Positions 25,336 to 35,038 of a stretch of DNA of 64,000 nucleotides are shown in pieces. The DNA comes from an uncultured Sphingorhabdus sp. GTDB taxonomy: Bacteria; Pseudomonadota; Alphaproteobacteria; Sphingomonadales; Sphingomonadaceae. The position numbers were made by a program, and so were the translations under genes. Location of the stretch: positions 248,001 through 312,000 of the forward strand of contig CALMYW010000394.1 in the NCBI GenBank assembly GCA_937873665.1, written 5' to 3'. How positions within the stretch are numbered: the stretch's first letter is position 1; every line of letters starts with the position of its first letter. The notes beneath the pieces are model-generated. The model saw only the letters and a program-made list of their open reading frames with translations, was not told the DNA's origin and did not search any database.

Positions 25336-26466
25336 ATGAATGACAAACCTGTCGTCCTGATTATTTTTGGTACACGGCCGGAAGCGATCAAGCTATTCCC
25401 GGTTGTGCATGCTCTGCGGGCGCGCGCAGAGATCACTGTCCGCGTGCTTGTCACTGGACAACACCGGCAAATGCTCGACCAAGTTCTGGAAATCGGTGAG
25501 ATTACCCCTGACTATGACTTGAACGTCATGGCGCCCAACCAGACGCTGGATGCGCTGACAGCCAGGCTGCTCACCGGCATCGGCGACGTGATGGATGCTG
25601 AGAAGCCGTCTCGCGTGATCGTACAGGGAGATACGGCTACTGCGATGGTAGGAGCGCTGGCGGCCTATTACCGCAAGATTCCGGTGAGCCATGTTGAGGC
25701 AGGGCTCCGCAGCTATGATATCTACCAGCCTTGGCCTGAGGAGGTGAATCGCAAGATCATCGGCACGATTGCCGACCAGCATTTTTCGCCGACCGATGTT
25801 TCGGCGTCGGCCCTGCGTGCGGAGGCCATTGCTGACTCGGGCATCCACATAACCGGCAATACTGTAATCGACGCGTTGCATTGGGTCACCGAGAAGATTG
25901 AGGCCCGTCCGCAACTTGCATCTGGTTTATCCGAACTTGAGGCGCGTTTTGCCGGAAAGCGGATCATCGGCGTCACCACCCACCGTCGCGAGAATTTTGG
26001 TGAAGGGATGGAGAGTATCGCATCGGCTTTGAGCGCAATTGCCGCGCGCGACGATGTAGGCATAATTTTTCCGGTACATCTTAATCCCAATGTCCGAAAG
26101 GTCATGGATGCGCGTTTGGGCGCCAATTCCAACATCGCGATGATAGAACCGCTCGATTACCCACATTTCGCACGACTGCTGGCCATCAGCCATATCATGC
26201 TGACCGATAGTGGCGGTGTGCAGGAAGAAGCGCCTGCACTCGGCAAACCGGTGCTGGTGATGCGCGATACGACCGAGCGGACCGAAGGTGTGACAGCTGG
26301 CACCGCCAAGCTGGTCGGTACCGATAAGGACCGCATCATTTCCGAAATTTTCACGCTTCTGGATGATGAAGCAGCCTATTCAACCATGGCGCGCGCGCAC
26401 AATCCCTTCGGGGATGGCAGGGCAGCCATTCGCATTGCAGGACTGGTAGCCGATGCTTGCCGATAA
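25336..26466 (+). CDS. wecB: UDP-N-acetylglucosamine 2-epimerase
   Basis: Non-hydrolysing epimerase that interconverts UDP-GlcNAc and UDP-ManNAc. It has 376 residues with 'GTRPEAIKLFPV' at the start, 'VSHVEAGLRS', the 'THRRENFGEG' segment, and 'LTDSGGVQEEAPALGKPVL' near the C-terminus, all hallmarks of the family. It overlaps wecC by 14 bases, so both are translated from one message; the product is used by wecC. Confidence 0.95.
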   Translation: MNDKPVVLIIFGTRPEAIKLFPVVHALRARAEITVRVLVTGQHRQMLDQVLEIGEITPDYDLNVMAPNQTLDALTARLLTGIGDVMDAEKPSRVIVQGDTATAMVGALAAYYRKIPVSHVEAGLRSYDIYQPWPEEVNRKIIGTIADQHFSPTDVSASALRAEAIADSGIHITGNTVIDALHWVTEKIEARPQLASGLSELEARFAGKRIIGVTTHRRENFGEGMESIASALSAIAARDDVGIIFPVHLNPNVRKVMDARLGANSNIAMIEPLDYPHFARLLAISHIMLTDSGGVQEEAPALGKPVLVMRDTTERTEGVTAGTAKLVGTDKDRIISEIFTLLDDEAAYSTMARAHNPFGDGRAAIRIAGLVADACR

Positions 26467-27751
26467 GAAACCCGATGTTTGCGTGATGGGGCTCGGCTAT
26501 ATCGGCCTGCCAACCGCAGCTGTGATCGCCCGATCGGGCTGCCGCGTTCTGGGTGTCGACGTGCACCAGCATGTAGTGGATACGATCAACCGCGGCGAAA
26601 TTCATATCGAAGAGGTCGACCTTGACGGACTGGTTCAAGGCGTAGTGCAGCGCAAATTGCTGCGCGCATCGACCGTGGTCGAACCAGCCGACGTTTTCGT
26701 AATCGCGGTACCTACACCGTTTGGCGAAAATCACGCACCTGACATCAGCTATGTCCTTTCCGCCGCCACCAGCATCGCGGCTGTGCTTAAGGTGGGGGAT
26801 ACGGTGATTGTGGAATCGACCTCGCCAGTTGGCACAACCGATCGTGTGAAAGACCTGATTGCCCAGCTGCGTCCTGACCTGAAAGTTCCCGGCATCACCA
26901 CCGAAACGCCGGAGATCGCCATCGCCTATTGCCCCGAACGCGTGCTTCCCGGAAAAATCCTCGAAGAATTGATTTCGAACGACCGCTCGATCGGCGGTAT
27001 AACCCCGCGCTGCGCGCGCAAGGCGTTGTCCTTCTACAAGCGTTTCGTTCGCGGAGAATGCGTCACCACCGACGCCCGTTCGGCAGAGATGACCAAGCTG
27101 GTCGAGAACGCCTTTCGCGACGTCAACATCGCCTTTGCCAACGAACTGTCGATCGTGGCGGACCAGATGGGGCTTGATGTGTGGGAAGTGATCCGCCTTG
27201 CCAACCGTCACCCGCGCGTCAACATCTTGCAGCCCGGTCCCGGTGTCGGCGGCCATTGCATCGCGGTCGACCCTTGGTTCATCGTCCATGGCGCACCCGA
27301 ACATACGCCGCTAATCCGCACCGCGCGCGTAGTGAATGATGGCAAGGTCACCCATGTCATCGAGCAGGCGACGGCACTGATCGAAGCCAACCCGGGCATG
27401 TCAGTCGGACTTTTAGGCCTGGCCTTCAAGGCCAACATCGACGATTTCCGCGAAAGTCCGGCGAAAAAGGTGGCGGCAGCACTCGCACATAAATTCGGCA
27501 ATCGGGTACATGTAGTCGAACCCTATGCAGCCGCACTGCCGAAGGAATTCGACGGCAGTGGCGCTGCACTGACCGACATCGACAGCGCCTTGCTTGAATG
27601 TGAAATCCTGATCCCGCTGGTCGATCATGACGCCTTTAAGGCGATTCCACTCGCTGAGCGCAGCGTAAAGCTAGTCTATGACACGCGCGGAATCTGGCCG
27701 GACCAGCCAGCGACTATAAACAATACCTCTCCGCTCCGCCTTGTTGGCTGA
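26453..27751 (+). CDS. wecC: UDP-N-acetyl-D-mannosamine dehydrogenase
   Basis: Oxidises UDP-ManNAc twice with NAD to UDP-ManNAcA for surface polysaccharides. It has 432 residues with a Rossmann motif 'VMGLGYIGLPTA' at residues 11-22, 'AYCPERVLPGKILEEL' near 158, and the catalytic Cys 269 in 'GVGGHCIAVDPWF'. The CPERVLPG form is typical of WecC rather than Ugd. Overlaps wecB by 14 bases. Confidence 0.94.
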   Translation: MLADKKPDVCVMGLGYIGLPTAAVIARSGCRVLGVDVHQHVVDTINRGEIHIEEVDLDGLVQGVVQRKLLRASTVVEPADVFVIAVPTPFGENHAPDISYVLSAATSIAAVLKVGDTVIVESTSPVGTTDRVKDLIAQLRPDLKVPGITTETPEIAIAYCPERVLPGKILEELISNDRSIGGITPRCARKALSFYKRFVRGECVTTDARSAEMTKLVENAFRDVNIAFANELSIVADQMGLDVWEVIRLANRHPRVNILQPGPGVGGHCIAVDPWFIVHGAPEHTPLIRTARVVNDGKVTHVIEQATALIEANPGMSVGLLGLAFKANIDDFRESPAKKVAAALAHKFGNRVHVVEPYAAALPKEFDGSGAALTDIDSALLECEILIPLVDHDAFKAIPLAERSVKLVYDTRGIWPDQPATINNTSPLRLVG

Positions 27752-27824
27752 ACCGGGCAACCTTGCCGCCCGAAGGCGCACCTACTAAAGTGCTGCTGAC
27801 AGCTATTCACGCAGGAATTATAAA

Positions 27825-29126
27825 ATGAAAATTGCAATGATCGGTTCGGGCTATGTCGGCCTTGTGTCGGGCGCCTGTTTTGCCGATTTCGGGCATGATG
27901 TGGTCTGTGTCGACAAGGACCATAGCAAGATTGACCGGCTGAACGCCAATATCATGCCGATTTATGAGCCCGGGCTGGATGCCTTGGTGAAGACCAATGT
28001 CGATGCCGGGCGGCTGAGCTTCTCGACAGACCTTGCTGGCTCGGTGAAGGGCTGCGATGCAGTGTTCATTGCAGTGGGTACGCCCTCACGCCGCGGCGAT
28101 GGTCATGCGGATTTGAGCTATGTTTATGCCGCTGCCAAGGAAATTGGTGCTGCCATCGGACCCAAAACGGTCGTTGTCACCAAATCGACCGTCCCGGTGG
28201 GAACCGGTGACGAAGTCGAGCGCATCATCCGCGACGTGCGACCCGATCTGGAGTTCGAAGTCGTTTCCAACCCTGAATTTCTGCGCGAAGGCGCAGCGAT
28301 TGGTGATTTCAAGCGACCGGATCGCATTGTCGTTGGCACCGATGTCGAATGGGCGCGCGAGGTGATGCGCGCTGTTTATCGCCCGCTGTTCCTCAACGAA
28401 TCGCCGATCCTCTTCACGAGCCGCCGCTCTTCCGAACTGATCAAATATGCGGCCAATGCCTTCCTCGCTACCAAGATCACCTTCATCAACGAAATGGCTG
28501 ATCTGTGCGAGAAGCTTGGCGCAAATGTGCAGGATGTTTCGCGCGGTATCGGGCTGGATAACCGTATCGGTAGCAAGTTCCTGCATGCGGGGCCCGGCTA
28601 TGGTGGCAGTTGCTTTCCCAAGGACACGCTGGCGCTGCTCAAGACCGCGCAGGACAATGACACGCCGGTGCGCATCGTCGAGGCGGTGGTGCAGGCCAAT
28701 GACCTCAGGAAGCGCGCCATGGGCCGCAAGATCGTCAACGCGCTCGGCGGCGATGCGCGTGGCAAAAAGGTTGCGCTGTTCGGCCTGACCTTCAAGCCCA
28801 ATACAGATGACATGCGCGATGCGCCGTCCATCGCCATTGTCCAGACGATGATCGATGCGGGCGCCGAGGTGTACGCGCACGACCCCGAAGGCATGGAAGA
28901 AGCCGCCAAGATCCTTCCCGAGGTCAAAATGACTGAGAGCGCCTATGCCGCAGCCGAGGGTGCGGATGCGGTCGCCATCGTCACCGAATGGGATGCCTAT
29001 CGCGCGCTCGACCTGGCCAAGCTCAAGGGCGTGATGAAGGGCAACGTTCTCGTCGACCTGCGCAACATCTATCGCCCCGAAGAAGGCGCCAAAGCAGGCT
29101 TCGACTATTACAGTGTGGGGCGGTAA
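27825..29126 (+). CDS. ugd: UDP-glucose 6-dehydrogenase
   Basis: Oxidises UDP-glucose to UDP-glucuronate, using two NAD. It has 433 residues with 'IGSGYVGLVSGACFADFGHD' at the N-terminus, 'VVSNPEFLREG', and the catalytic Cys 263 in 'GPGYGGSCFPKDT'. It follows wecC on the same strand after 73 bases, and the next gene is convergent with nine bases between. Glucuronate may enter a sphingan-like or other acidic exopolysaccharide; which one is not shown. Confidence 0.95.
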   Translation: MKIAMIGSGYVGLVSGACFADFGHDVVCVDKDHSKIDRLNANIMPIYEPGLDALVKTNVDAGRLSFSTDLAGSVKGCDAVFIAVGTPSRRGDGHADLSYVYAAAKEIGAAIGPKTVVVTKSTVPVGTGDEVERIIRDVRPDLEFEVVSNPEFLREGAAIGDFKRPDRIVVGTDVEWAREVMRAVYRPLFLNESPILFTSRRSSELIKYAANAFLATKITFINEMADLCEKLGANVQDVSRGIGLDNRIGSKFLHAGPGYGGSCFPKDTLALLKTAQDNDTPVRIVEAVVQANDLRKRAMGRKIVNALGGDARGKKVALFGLTFKPNTDDMRDAPSIAIVQTMIDAGAEVYAHDPEGMEEAAKILPEVKMTESAYAAAEGADAVAIVTEWDAYRALDLAKLKGVMKGNVLVDLRNIYRPEEGAKAGFDYYSVGR

Positions 29127-29135
29127 TCTCGGCCG

Positions 29136-30317
29136 TTAAAGGCCCAGAACTAGCTTGGCCATGATGTTACGCTGAATCTCGTTCGATCCGCCGTAAATCG
29201 AGGCCGCACGGCCGTTGAAATAGCGTGCCGTCGCGGTCAGCGCGCTTTCCGGCCCGACATAGCCGGTGTTGCTACCCGCCTGCCGTGCCTCATACTGATA
29301 AGGTGCAGCGTAGATTCCCGCGACGTCGACTGCCAACTCCTGGATCTTTTGCTGGCATTCGGTGCCCTGCACCTTGAGCATCGATGAAGCAGGACCGGGA
29401 TCGCGCCCCTCACCAATCGCCGCAAGCACCATATCCTCGACCGCATGGATCGTACGCACCTGCGAATCGAGTTCGGCAAAGCGGCGACGGATAGCCGGGT
29501 CTTCGAGCAGTTCGGCATCCTTGGCCGCAGCACGCACCTCGGCCAGCGCTTCGATCAAGCCAGCCGCGTAGGCCGCGGCGCGTTCATATTCGAGCAGCGT
29601 CTTGGCAACCGTCCAGCCCTTGCCCTCGTCACCCAGCCGGTTTGCCTTGGGCACACGGACATTGTCGAAGAACACCTGATTGAAATCATGGTCGCCCGCG
29701 ATCGAGATGATCGGTTTTACCGTGATCCCCGGCGTAGCCATTTCGAGCAGCAGGAAGGTAATGCCCTCTTGCGGGCGCCCGTCGCGGTTGGTCCGCGCAA
29801 GGCAGAACATGTGGTTGGCGACATGCGCGTGCGTGGTCCAGATTTTGGAACCATTGAGCACATAATCATGACCATCGCTGTCTGCGCGCAGTTGCAACGC
29901 CGCAAGATCGGATCCCGCCTGCGGCTCGCTATACCCCTGACACCAATAATGCTCACCGGCGAGCAGCTTGGGCAGATAATAGCCCTTCTGCGCCTCGCTG
30001 CCATATTTCATGATCACGGGCGCGACCATTTTCAGCCCCATGGGCGCAAGGCTGGGTGCCCCTGCCCGCGCGCATTCGGAGGCGAAGATATAGCGCTGCG
30101 CCTCGTTCCAGCCCGTCCCACCATGTTCGACGGGCCAGTGCGGTGCGACCCAGCCCTTACGCAGCAGGATCGCCTGCCAGGCAAGGTTGAATTCCTTTTC
30201 GACGAACACGCTGGTCGCGCGATTGTGCGCCTGCCGCAATTCGGGCGGCAGGTTTTCGGACAGCCAGCCACGCACCTCGGCGCGAAAGGCGTTGAGGTCT
30301 ATCTGCGCTTCGCTCAT
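29136..30317 (-). CDS. Acyl-CoA dehydrogenase family protein
   Basis: FAD enzyme that forms an alpha,beta double bond in an acyl-CoA. It has 393 residues with the three ACAD domains: N-terminal helices, the middle beta domain with 'WCQGYSEPQAGSDLAALQ' and 'NGSKIWTTHAHVANHMFCL', and the C-terminal helices ending 'IYGGSNEIQRNIMAKLVLGL'. The 'CQGYSEPGSGSD'-like form is common in degradation of steroids, branched acids and cyclic acids. It begins one base after the ligase stop, so the two form one operon. Substrate not known. Confidence 0.92.
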   Translation of the reverse strand: MSEAQIDLNAFRAEVRGWLSENLPPELRQAHNRATSVFVEKEFNLAWQAILLRKGWVAPHWPVEHGGTGWNEAQRYIFASECARAGAPSLAPMGLKMVAPVIMKYGSEAQKGYYLPKLLAGEHYWCQGYSEPQAGSDLAALQLRADSDGHDYVLNGSKIWTTHAHVANHMFCLARTNRDGRPQEGITFLLLEMATPGITVKPIISIAGDHDFNQVFFDNVRVPKANRLGDEGKGWTVAKTLLEYERAAAYAAGLIEALAEVRAAAKDAELLEDPAIRRRFAELDSQVRTIHAVEDMVLAAIGEGRDPGPASSMLKVQGTECQQKIQELAVDVAGIYAAPYQYEARQAGSNTGYVGPESALTATARYFNGRAASIYGGSNEIQRNIMAKLVLGL

Positions 30318-30318
30318 C

Positions 30319-31875
30319 TCAGTTCACCTGCCGATCATAGCCTTCCCAATAGGGCGCGCGCAGATCCTTGCGCAGGATCTTGCCCGATGGGTTGCGCGGA
30401 AGCGCCTCGATGATGTCGATGCTTTTGGGTACCTTGAACGGCGCAATGCGTTCGCGTGCCCAAGCGATGATGCTGTCAGGATCGATCATCGCACCCGGCT
30501 TCGGCGCGCAGACCGCCTTCACCGCTTCACCCCATTTGGGATCGGGCACGCCGATAACGGCCACCTCCAGCACATCGGGATGGCCATAGATCGCGCTTTC
30601 CACCTCGGCGGGATACACATTCTCGCCGCCCGAAATGATCAGGTCCTTCACCCGGTCGTGGATATAGAGATAGCCATCCTCATCCATATAACCGGCATCA
30701 CCGGTTTTGACCCAGCCATCATTGGTGAGGGTCTTTTCAGTGGCATCTGGCAGGTTCCAATAGCCGACCATGTTGTTCGACGAACGGGTCCAGACCTCGC
30801 CGACTTCGCCGGTCGGTGCTTCGTTGCCATCGGCATCGACCACCTTGATCTCGACGCCGGGCAGCGGCTTACCGGCGCTGCGCATGCGCGGATTGCCATT
30901 GGGATCATGGTCCTCTGGCGGCAACATGCAGATGGTGCCTGTTGTTTCGGTCATCCCGTAATTCTGGATGAAGCCGCATTTGAACATCTGAATGCACTGG
31001 CGAAGCAATTCCAAGGGGATCGGCGCAGCACCATAAAGGATATATTTGAGGCGGCTGAAATCGACCGTGGCGCAGCGCGGATGCTGCAACAGGATATGCA
31101 GTGCCGCCGGAACGATGAACAGGCGCGTCACGCCGCCGGTTTCAACCGAATCGAAGAAGCCGTCTGGCGTGAATTCGGCAAGGATATAAGCCGGTAGGCC
31201 CGCTGCGATCGCCATGACGCCAAGCCCGGTTCCACCGATATGCGCGCAGGGCATGGCGACCAGCACAACCTCATCATCATCCCATTTGGTGTAGGCGAGG
31301 CCTGCCGCGTTCGAATGTTTGCGCAAGGCAAAAAGGTTGCGGTTCGATAGAACCGCCCCTTTGGGATTACCCGTAGTACCAGATGTATAGAGCTGGAGTA
31401 CAGCATCGTCGGGAGCGGAGGGTTCAAACGGCGCGCGCTCAGTGCTTTCGATCATCGCGCGTGCTTCTGGGTCGGTCATCACCTGTTCGGCATGTTCGAG
31501 CATGCCTTCCATCGATGCCGGGGCGGATTCGAATCCGGCGCCGAGGAACAGGATCTTCGCCTTGGTGTCATTGATGATATAGGCCCATTCGGGCGGAGCC
31601 AGACGCCAGCCAACCGGCACCATCACGATGCCAGCGCGCGCAGCTCCGTAAAACAGCGTGTAATAGATGTCGCTGTTTTTGCCGATCCAGGCGATGCGAT
31701 CACCCTTTTTCAGGCCCTTTGCCAACAAGGCCGTGGCGACGCGTGCAGTACGTTCCTCAAGCTCGGCATATGTGAAGAAGCGGTCTTCCTCACGCATGGC
31801 GAGGCGATCACCGCGTTCTTCCGCCCAGTGGCGGACGAATTCGTCAAAAGTGTTCAATTCCGAAGTATCGGCCAT
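30319..31875 (-). CDS. Acyl-CoA synthetase (AMP-dependent ligase)
   Basis: ATP-dependent activation of a carboxylic acid to its CoA thioester. It has 518 residues with the AMP-binding motif 'LYTSGTTGNPKGAVLSN', the 'YGMTETTGT' acceptor motif, 'TGDAGYMDEDGYLYIHDR' and the catalytic C-terminal Lys in 'NPSGKILRKDLR'. It is the first gene of a unit with the acyl-CoA dehydrogenase and has a good GGGAG ribosome binding site. The upstream gap holds palindromes that look like an operator, so regulation by a TetR-type repressor is plausible. Confidence 0.92.
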   Translation of the reverse strand: MADTSELNTFDEFVRHWAEERGDRLAMREEDRFFTYAELEERTARVATALLAKGLKKGDRIAWIGKNSDIYYTLFYGAARAGIVMVPVGWRLAPPEWAYIINDTKAKILFLGAGFESAPASMEGMLEHAEQVMTDPEARAMIESTERAPFEPSAPDDAVLQLYTSGTTGNPKGAVLSNRNLFALRKHSNAAGLAYTKWDDDEVVLVAMPCAHIGGTGLGVMAIAAGLPAYILAEFTPDGFFDSVETGGVTRLFIVPAALHILLQHPRCATVDFSRLKYILYGAAPIPLELLRQCIQMFKCGFIQNYGMTETTGTICMLPPEDHDPNGNPRMRSAGKPLPGVEIKVVDADGNEAPTGEVGEVWTRSSNNMVGYWNLPDATEKTLTNDGWVKTGDAGYMDEDGYLYIHDRVKDLIISGGENVYPAEVESAIYGHPDVLEVAVIGVPDPKWGEAVKAVCAPKPGAMIDPDSIIAWARERIAPFKVPKSIDIIEALPRNPSGKILRKDLRAPYWEGYDRQVN

Positions 31876-31912
31876 CTTCTCTCTCTCCCAAGAAGATCGG
31901 CTGCATAGGCTC

Positions 31913-31950
31913 AGCCGCTCCAGCCCCTAATTGGCGAGGCTGGAGCGGCT
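31913..31950. repeat. Inverted repeat upstream of acyl-CoA synthetase
   Basis: Perfect 13-base arms, AGCCGCTCCAGCC (31913-31925) and GGCTGGAGCGGCT (31938-31950), with a 12-base loop. On the minus strand it overlaps a TTGACA hexamer (31955-31950), a possible -35 for the ligase gene. It could be an operator or the end of the gcv message; no T-run follows it. Confidence 0.75.
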
Positions 31951-31962
31951 GTCAATGCGAAG

Positions 31963-31980
31963 TTTAATCGCGCGATTAAA
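31963..31980. promoter_or_regulatory. Perfect 18-bp palindrome, candidate repressor operator
   Basis: TTTAATCGCGCGATTAAA is an exact 18-bp palindrome without spacer, 88-105 bases before the acyl-CoA synthetase start and 8 bases from a TTGACA hexamer on the minus strand. Length and symmetry resemble TetR-family operators, which commonly control fatty acid and related catabolism. No such regulator gene lies in this window. Confidence 0.65.
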
Positions 31981-31989
31981 TTTTTCCGG

Positions 31990-33561
31990 TCACTCTGCCG
32001 CTACGGGAAGCTCGGCTTCCTTCCACACCAGCACCGGCTTGCGCGCCGCCAGCGTCTCATCGAGGCGGCGGCGCGGCGCGTGGTGCGGGGCGGATTTAAG
32101 CGACGGGTCGCCCTGCTTGGCACGATTGGCCACCGATCGCAGCGCGCCGATGAACTGGTCGAGCGCGGCCTTGCTTTCGGTCTCGGTCGGCTCGACAAGC
32201 ATCGCGCCATGAACCACCAGCGGGAAATAGACCGTCATCGGGTGATAGCCTTCGTCAATCAGCCCCTTGGCGACATCGAGCGTTGAGAAGCCTTCGGCCA
32301 AACCGTTGTCGGTGAATAGCGCCTCGTGCATGCACGGGCCCGACGCGCCAAAGGGCGCTTCGAGCGTGCCTTCCAGACTGCGCAGCACATAATTGGCGTT
32401 GAGCACCGCATCCTCGGCCACCTGACGCAGGCCATCGGCACCGTGGCTCATGATGTAGGACAGCGCACGGGTGAACATGCCCATCTGGCCGTGGAAGGCG
32501 GTCATGCGGCCAAAGGTTTGCGGGTGCATTTCAGTGGCCGATTCCTCTTCCACGAGTTTGAAGCTGCCGTCAGGCATTTTAGCGACAAAGGGGATAGGGC
32601 CAAAGGGTGCCAGCGCTTCCGAAAGCACAACAGGACCAGAACCGGGACCGCCGCCGCCATGCGGGGTAGAGAAGGTCTTGTGCAAGTTGATATGCATCGC
32701 ATCGACGCCGAGGTCGCCGGGGCGAACGCGCCCGACAATGGCGTTGAAGTTGGCACCGTCGCAATAGACGTAGCCACCCGCCGCATGCACCGCGTCCGAA
32801 ATGATCTTCAGATCGCGTTCGAACAGACCGCAAGTGTTCGGGTTGGTGATCATCACGCCCGCCACGTCGGGACCGAGGCGCGCCTTTAATGCTGCAACAT
32901 CGACGCGGCCTTCGGGGGTTGCGGGGATATTCTCGACGCTGAAGCCAGCGAAAGCGGCAGTTGCGGGATTGGTGCCATGCGCACTTTCAGGGACGAGAAT
33001 GACCGGGCGGTCTTCACCGCGGGCATCGAGCGCGGCTTTGATTGCAAGGATACCGCACAATTCGCCATGCGCGCCGGCCTTGGGCGACATGGCAACGCCG
33101 TGCATTCCGGTCAGGTCAACAAGCCAGAAGGCAAGTTCGTTGATTACCTGCAACGCACCTTGCACCGTTTCCTGCGGTTGCAGCGGGTGAACGTCAATAA
33201 AGCCCTTCATCCGCGCGACCTTTTCGTTGAGGCGCGGGTTGTGCTTCATCGTGCAGCTGCCGAGCGGGAACAGGCCGAGATCGATGGCGTAATTCTGACG
33301 CGACAGGCGGGTATAATGGCGGACGGTTTCGGGTTCCGAAAGGCCGGGCAGACCAATCTCGCGGTTCCGCTCCAGCCCGCCGAGACGCGATTGCACCTTG
33401 GGCGCGGGATCAAAATCGACGCCGGTGGTGTGACTGTCGCCAATCTCGAAAATCAGCGCTTCTTCGAGCATCAGTGCGCGATTTCCGGTGAAGGTTTCTG
33501 CCGCCATGACGTCACTTTCACCCATTTCCGGCCGCCAGCCGCTTGCATTTACCGTGCTCAT
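31990..33561 (-). CDS. gcvPB: Glycine dehydrogenase (decarboxylating) subunit 2
   Basis: PLP-bearing half of the split P-protein of the glycine cleavage system; it decarboxylates glycine and passes the aminomethyl group to GcvH. It has 523 residues, and the PLP lysine is Lys 295 in '[19 protein letters not shown]'. Other family segments are '[11 protein letters not shown]' and '[12 protein letters not shown]'. It overlaps gcvPA by ATGA, as expected for two subunits made in equal amounts. It is the last gene of the gcv run. Confidence 0.96.
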   Translation of the reverse strand: MSTVNASGWRPEMGESDVMAAETFTGNRALMLEEALIFEIGDSHTTGVDFDPAPKVQSRLGGLERNREIGLPGLSEPETVRHYTRLSRQNYAIDLGLFPLGSCTMKHNPRLNEKVARMKGFIDVHPLQPQETVQGALQVINELAFWLVDLTGMHGVAMSPKAGAHGELCGILAIKAALDARGEDRPVILVPESAHGTNPATAAFAGFSVENIPATPEGRVDVAALKARLGPDVAGVMITNPNTCGLFERDLKIISDAVHAAGGYVYCDGANFNAIVGRVRPGDLGVDAMHINLHKTFSTPHGGGGPGSGPVVLSEALAPFGPIPFVAKMPDGSFKLVEEESATEMHPQTFGRMTAFHGQMGMFTRALSYIMSHGADGLRQVAEDAVLNANYVLRSLEGTLEAPFGASGPCMHEALFTDNGLAEGFSTLDVAKGLIDEGYHPMTVYFPLVVHGAMLVEPTETESKAALDQFIGALRSVANRAKQGDPSLKSAPHHAPRRRLDETLAARKPVLVWKEAELPVAAE

Positions 33562-34913
33562 GCCAACACCTCCTGCAAAGCCGCCGCAAAGGTTTCGATA
33601 TCCTCCTCGCTGACCACTTCGGTCACCGCAATGAGCAAGCCATTTTCGAGGGTCGTTTCGCCCGGATAGAGGCGACCCAGAGATACACCGCCAAGCACCT
33701 TCTTCGCAGCCAGCTTGTGCACCACATCGCGGGCATTGACGGGCAGTTTCAGCGTGAATTCGTTGAAGAAGCTGTCGTTGACAAGGGTGACGCCGGGGAT
33801 CTGCGTCAGGCGATCCGCAGCCTGTACCGCACGGGCATGGTTCAGCGCGGCGAGATCGCGCAAACCGCGCTCACCCAGCAAGCTCATGTGAATACTGAAG
33901 GCTAGGGCACAAAGCCCTGAATTTGTGCAGATGTTGCTCGTTGCCTTCTCGCGGCGGATATGCTGTTCGCGGGTCGAAAGCGTAAGCACAAAGCCGCGCT
34001 TGCCCTCGGCATCGACCGTCTGGCCGCACAGGCGGCCCGGCATTTGCCGCACAAACTTCTCCTTGCAGGCAAACAGGCCAACATAGGGCCCGCCAAATTG
34101 CAGACCGACGCCAAGCGATTGCCCTTCACCAACGACAATATCCGCGCCCATTTCACCCGGAGCTTTGATCGCCCCCAGGGCCACAGGCTCTGTGACCACC
34201 GCGATCAGCAGCGCGCCATGCTCATGTGCTTTCTGAGCTATAGGGCTTAAGTCCTCAATACGGCCCAGAATATCGGGATACTGTACGACAACGCAGCTGG
34301 TTTCGCCATCAATCGCATTGAGCAAACGTGCGGTATCGCTTTGCGCCATATCGAGCGCGGCGAGATCGAGCGTATCACCCGTGAAGCGTGCCATCGTCTT
34401 TGCCACGCTGACATAATGCGGGTGCAAGCCCGAGGAGATAACCGCCTTGTTCCGCTTGGTCACACGCCCGGCCATACCGATTGCCTCCCAGCAGGCAGTC
34501 GAGCCGTCATACATTGAGGCGTTAGCAACGTCGCAGCCGAAAAGGCGCGCAACCTGCGTTTGGAATTCAAACAGCATCTGCAACGTGCCCTGCGCGATTT
34601 CGGGCTGGTACGGTGTATAGGCGGTCAGGAATTCACCCCGCTGGATCAAATGATCCACGCTCGCCGGCACATGGTGCTTGTAAGCGCCTGCCCCCAGGAA
34701 AAAGGGATGGTGCGCCGCCGCCATATTCTTGCGAGCCATCGCGGAGAAATGCCGCTCAACCGCCATTTCGCTCGCATGCATCGGCAGGCCCGGAATCGGT
34801 CCTTTCAGACGTGCCTCTTCGGGAACGTCGACGAACAGGTCATCAATCGACGCTGCGCCGATTGTGGCGAGCATCGCCTGCCGGTCGGTGTCTGTCAGGG
34901 GTAAATAGCGCAT
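33558..34913 (-). CDS. gcvPA: Glycine dehydrogenase (decarboxylating) subunit 1
   Basis: Non-PLP half of the split P-protein. It has 450 residues from the ATG at 34913 ('[15 protein letters not shown]'); a longer in-frame start at 34943 lies in the upstream repeat and adds Lys/Arg/Gln-rich residues not typical of the family. Family segments '[13 protein letters not shown]', '[12 protein letters not shown]' and 'ASMYDGSTA' are present. An AAGG ribosome binding site precedes it. It is separated from gcvH by 125 bases, almost all a palindromic repeat. Confidence 0.95.
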   Translation of the reverse strand: MRYLPLTDTDRQAMLATIGAASIDDLFVDVPEEARLKGPIPGLPMHASEMAVERHFSAMARKNMAAAHHPFFLGAGAYKHHVPASVDHLIQRGEFLTAYTPYQPEIAQGTLQMLFEFQTQVARLFGCDVANASMYDGSTACWEAIGMAGRVTKRNKAVISSGLHPHYVSVAKTMARFTGDTLDLAALDMAQSDTARLLNAIDGETSCVVVQYPDILGRIEDLSPIAQKAHEHGALLIAVVTEPVALGAIKAPGEMGADIVVGEGQSLGVGLQFGGPYVGLFACKEKFVRQMPGRLCGQTVDAEGKRGFVLTLSTREQHIRREKATSNICTNSGLCALAFSIHMSLLGERGLRDLAALNHARAVQAADRLTQIPGVTLVNDSFFNEFTLKLPVNARDVVHKLAAKKVLGGVSLGRLYPGETTLENGLLIAVTEVVSEEDIETFAAALQEVLA

Positions 34914-34938
34914 GGTGTGCCTTTGTCGTTTTTGTTTT

Positions 34939-35030
34939 GTCATCCCCGACTTGATCGGGGATCCATGGCCTGAATTGTCGGATTAATCCGGAATGTCAGA
35001 CCATGGATTCCCGCTTTCGCGGGAATGACA
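34939..35030. repeat. Palindromic intergenic element between gcvH and gcvPA
   Basis: Outer arms TGTCATCCCCGACTTGATC (from 34939) and the inverse TTTCGCGGGAATGACA (to 35030) flank inner copies of GGATCCATGG / CCATGGATTC. Each arm can fold alone (CCCCGA-CTTGA-TCGGGG and CCCGC-TTTC-GCGGG). The GTCATTCCCGCGAAAGCGGGAAT form is a familiar intergenic repeat in sphingomonads, from memory. It sits inside an otherwise tightly packed operon. Confidence 0.8.
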
Positions 35031-35038
35031 TTGGTCGG

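Noticed and set aside
25393..28880. Several long minus-strand open frames opposite wecB, wecC and ugd
   Set aside because: All lie opposite intact enzymes and show no recognisable domain or ribosome binding site.
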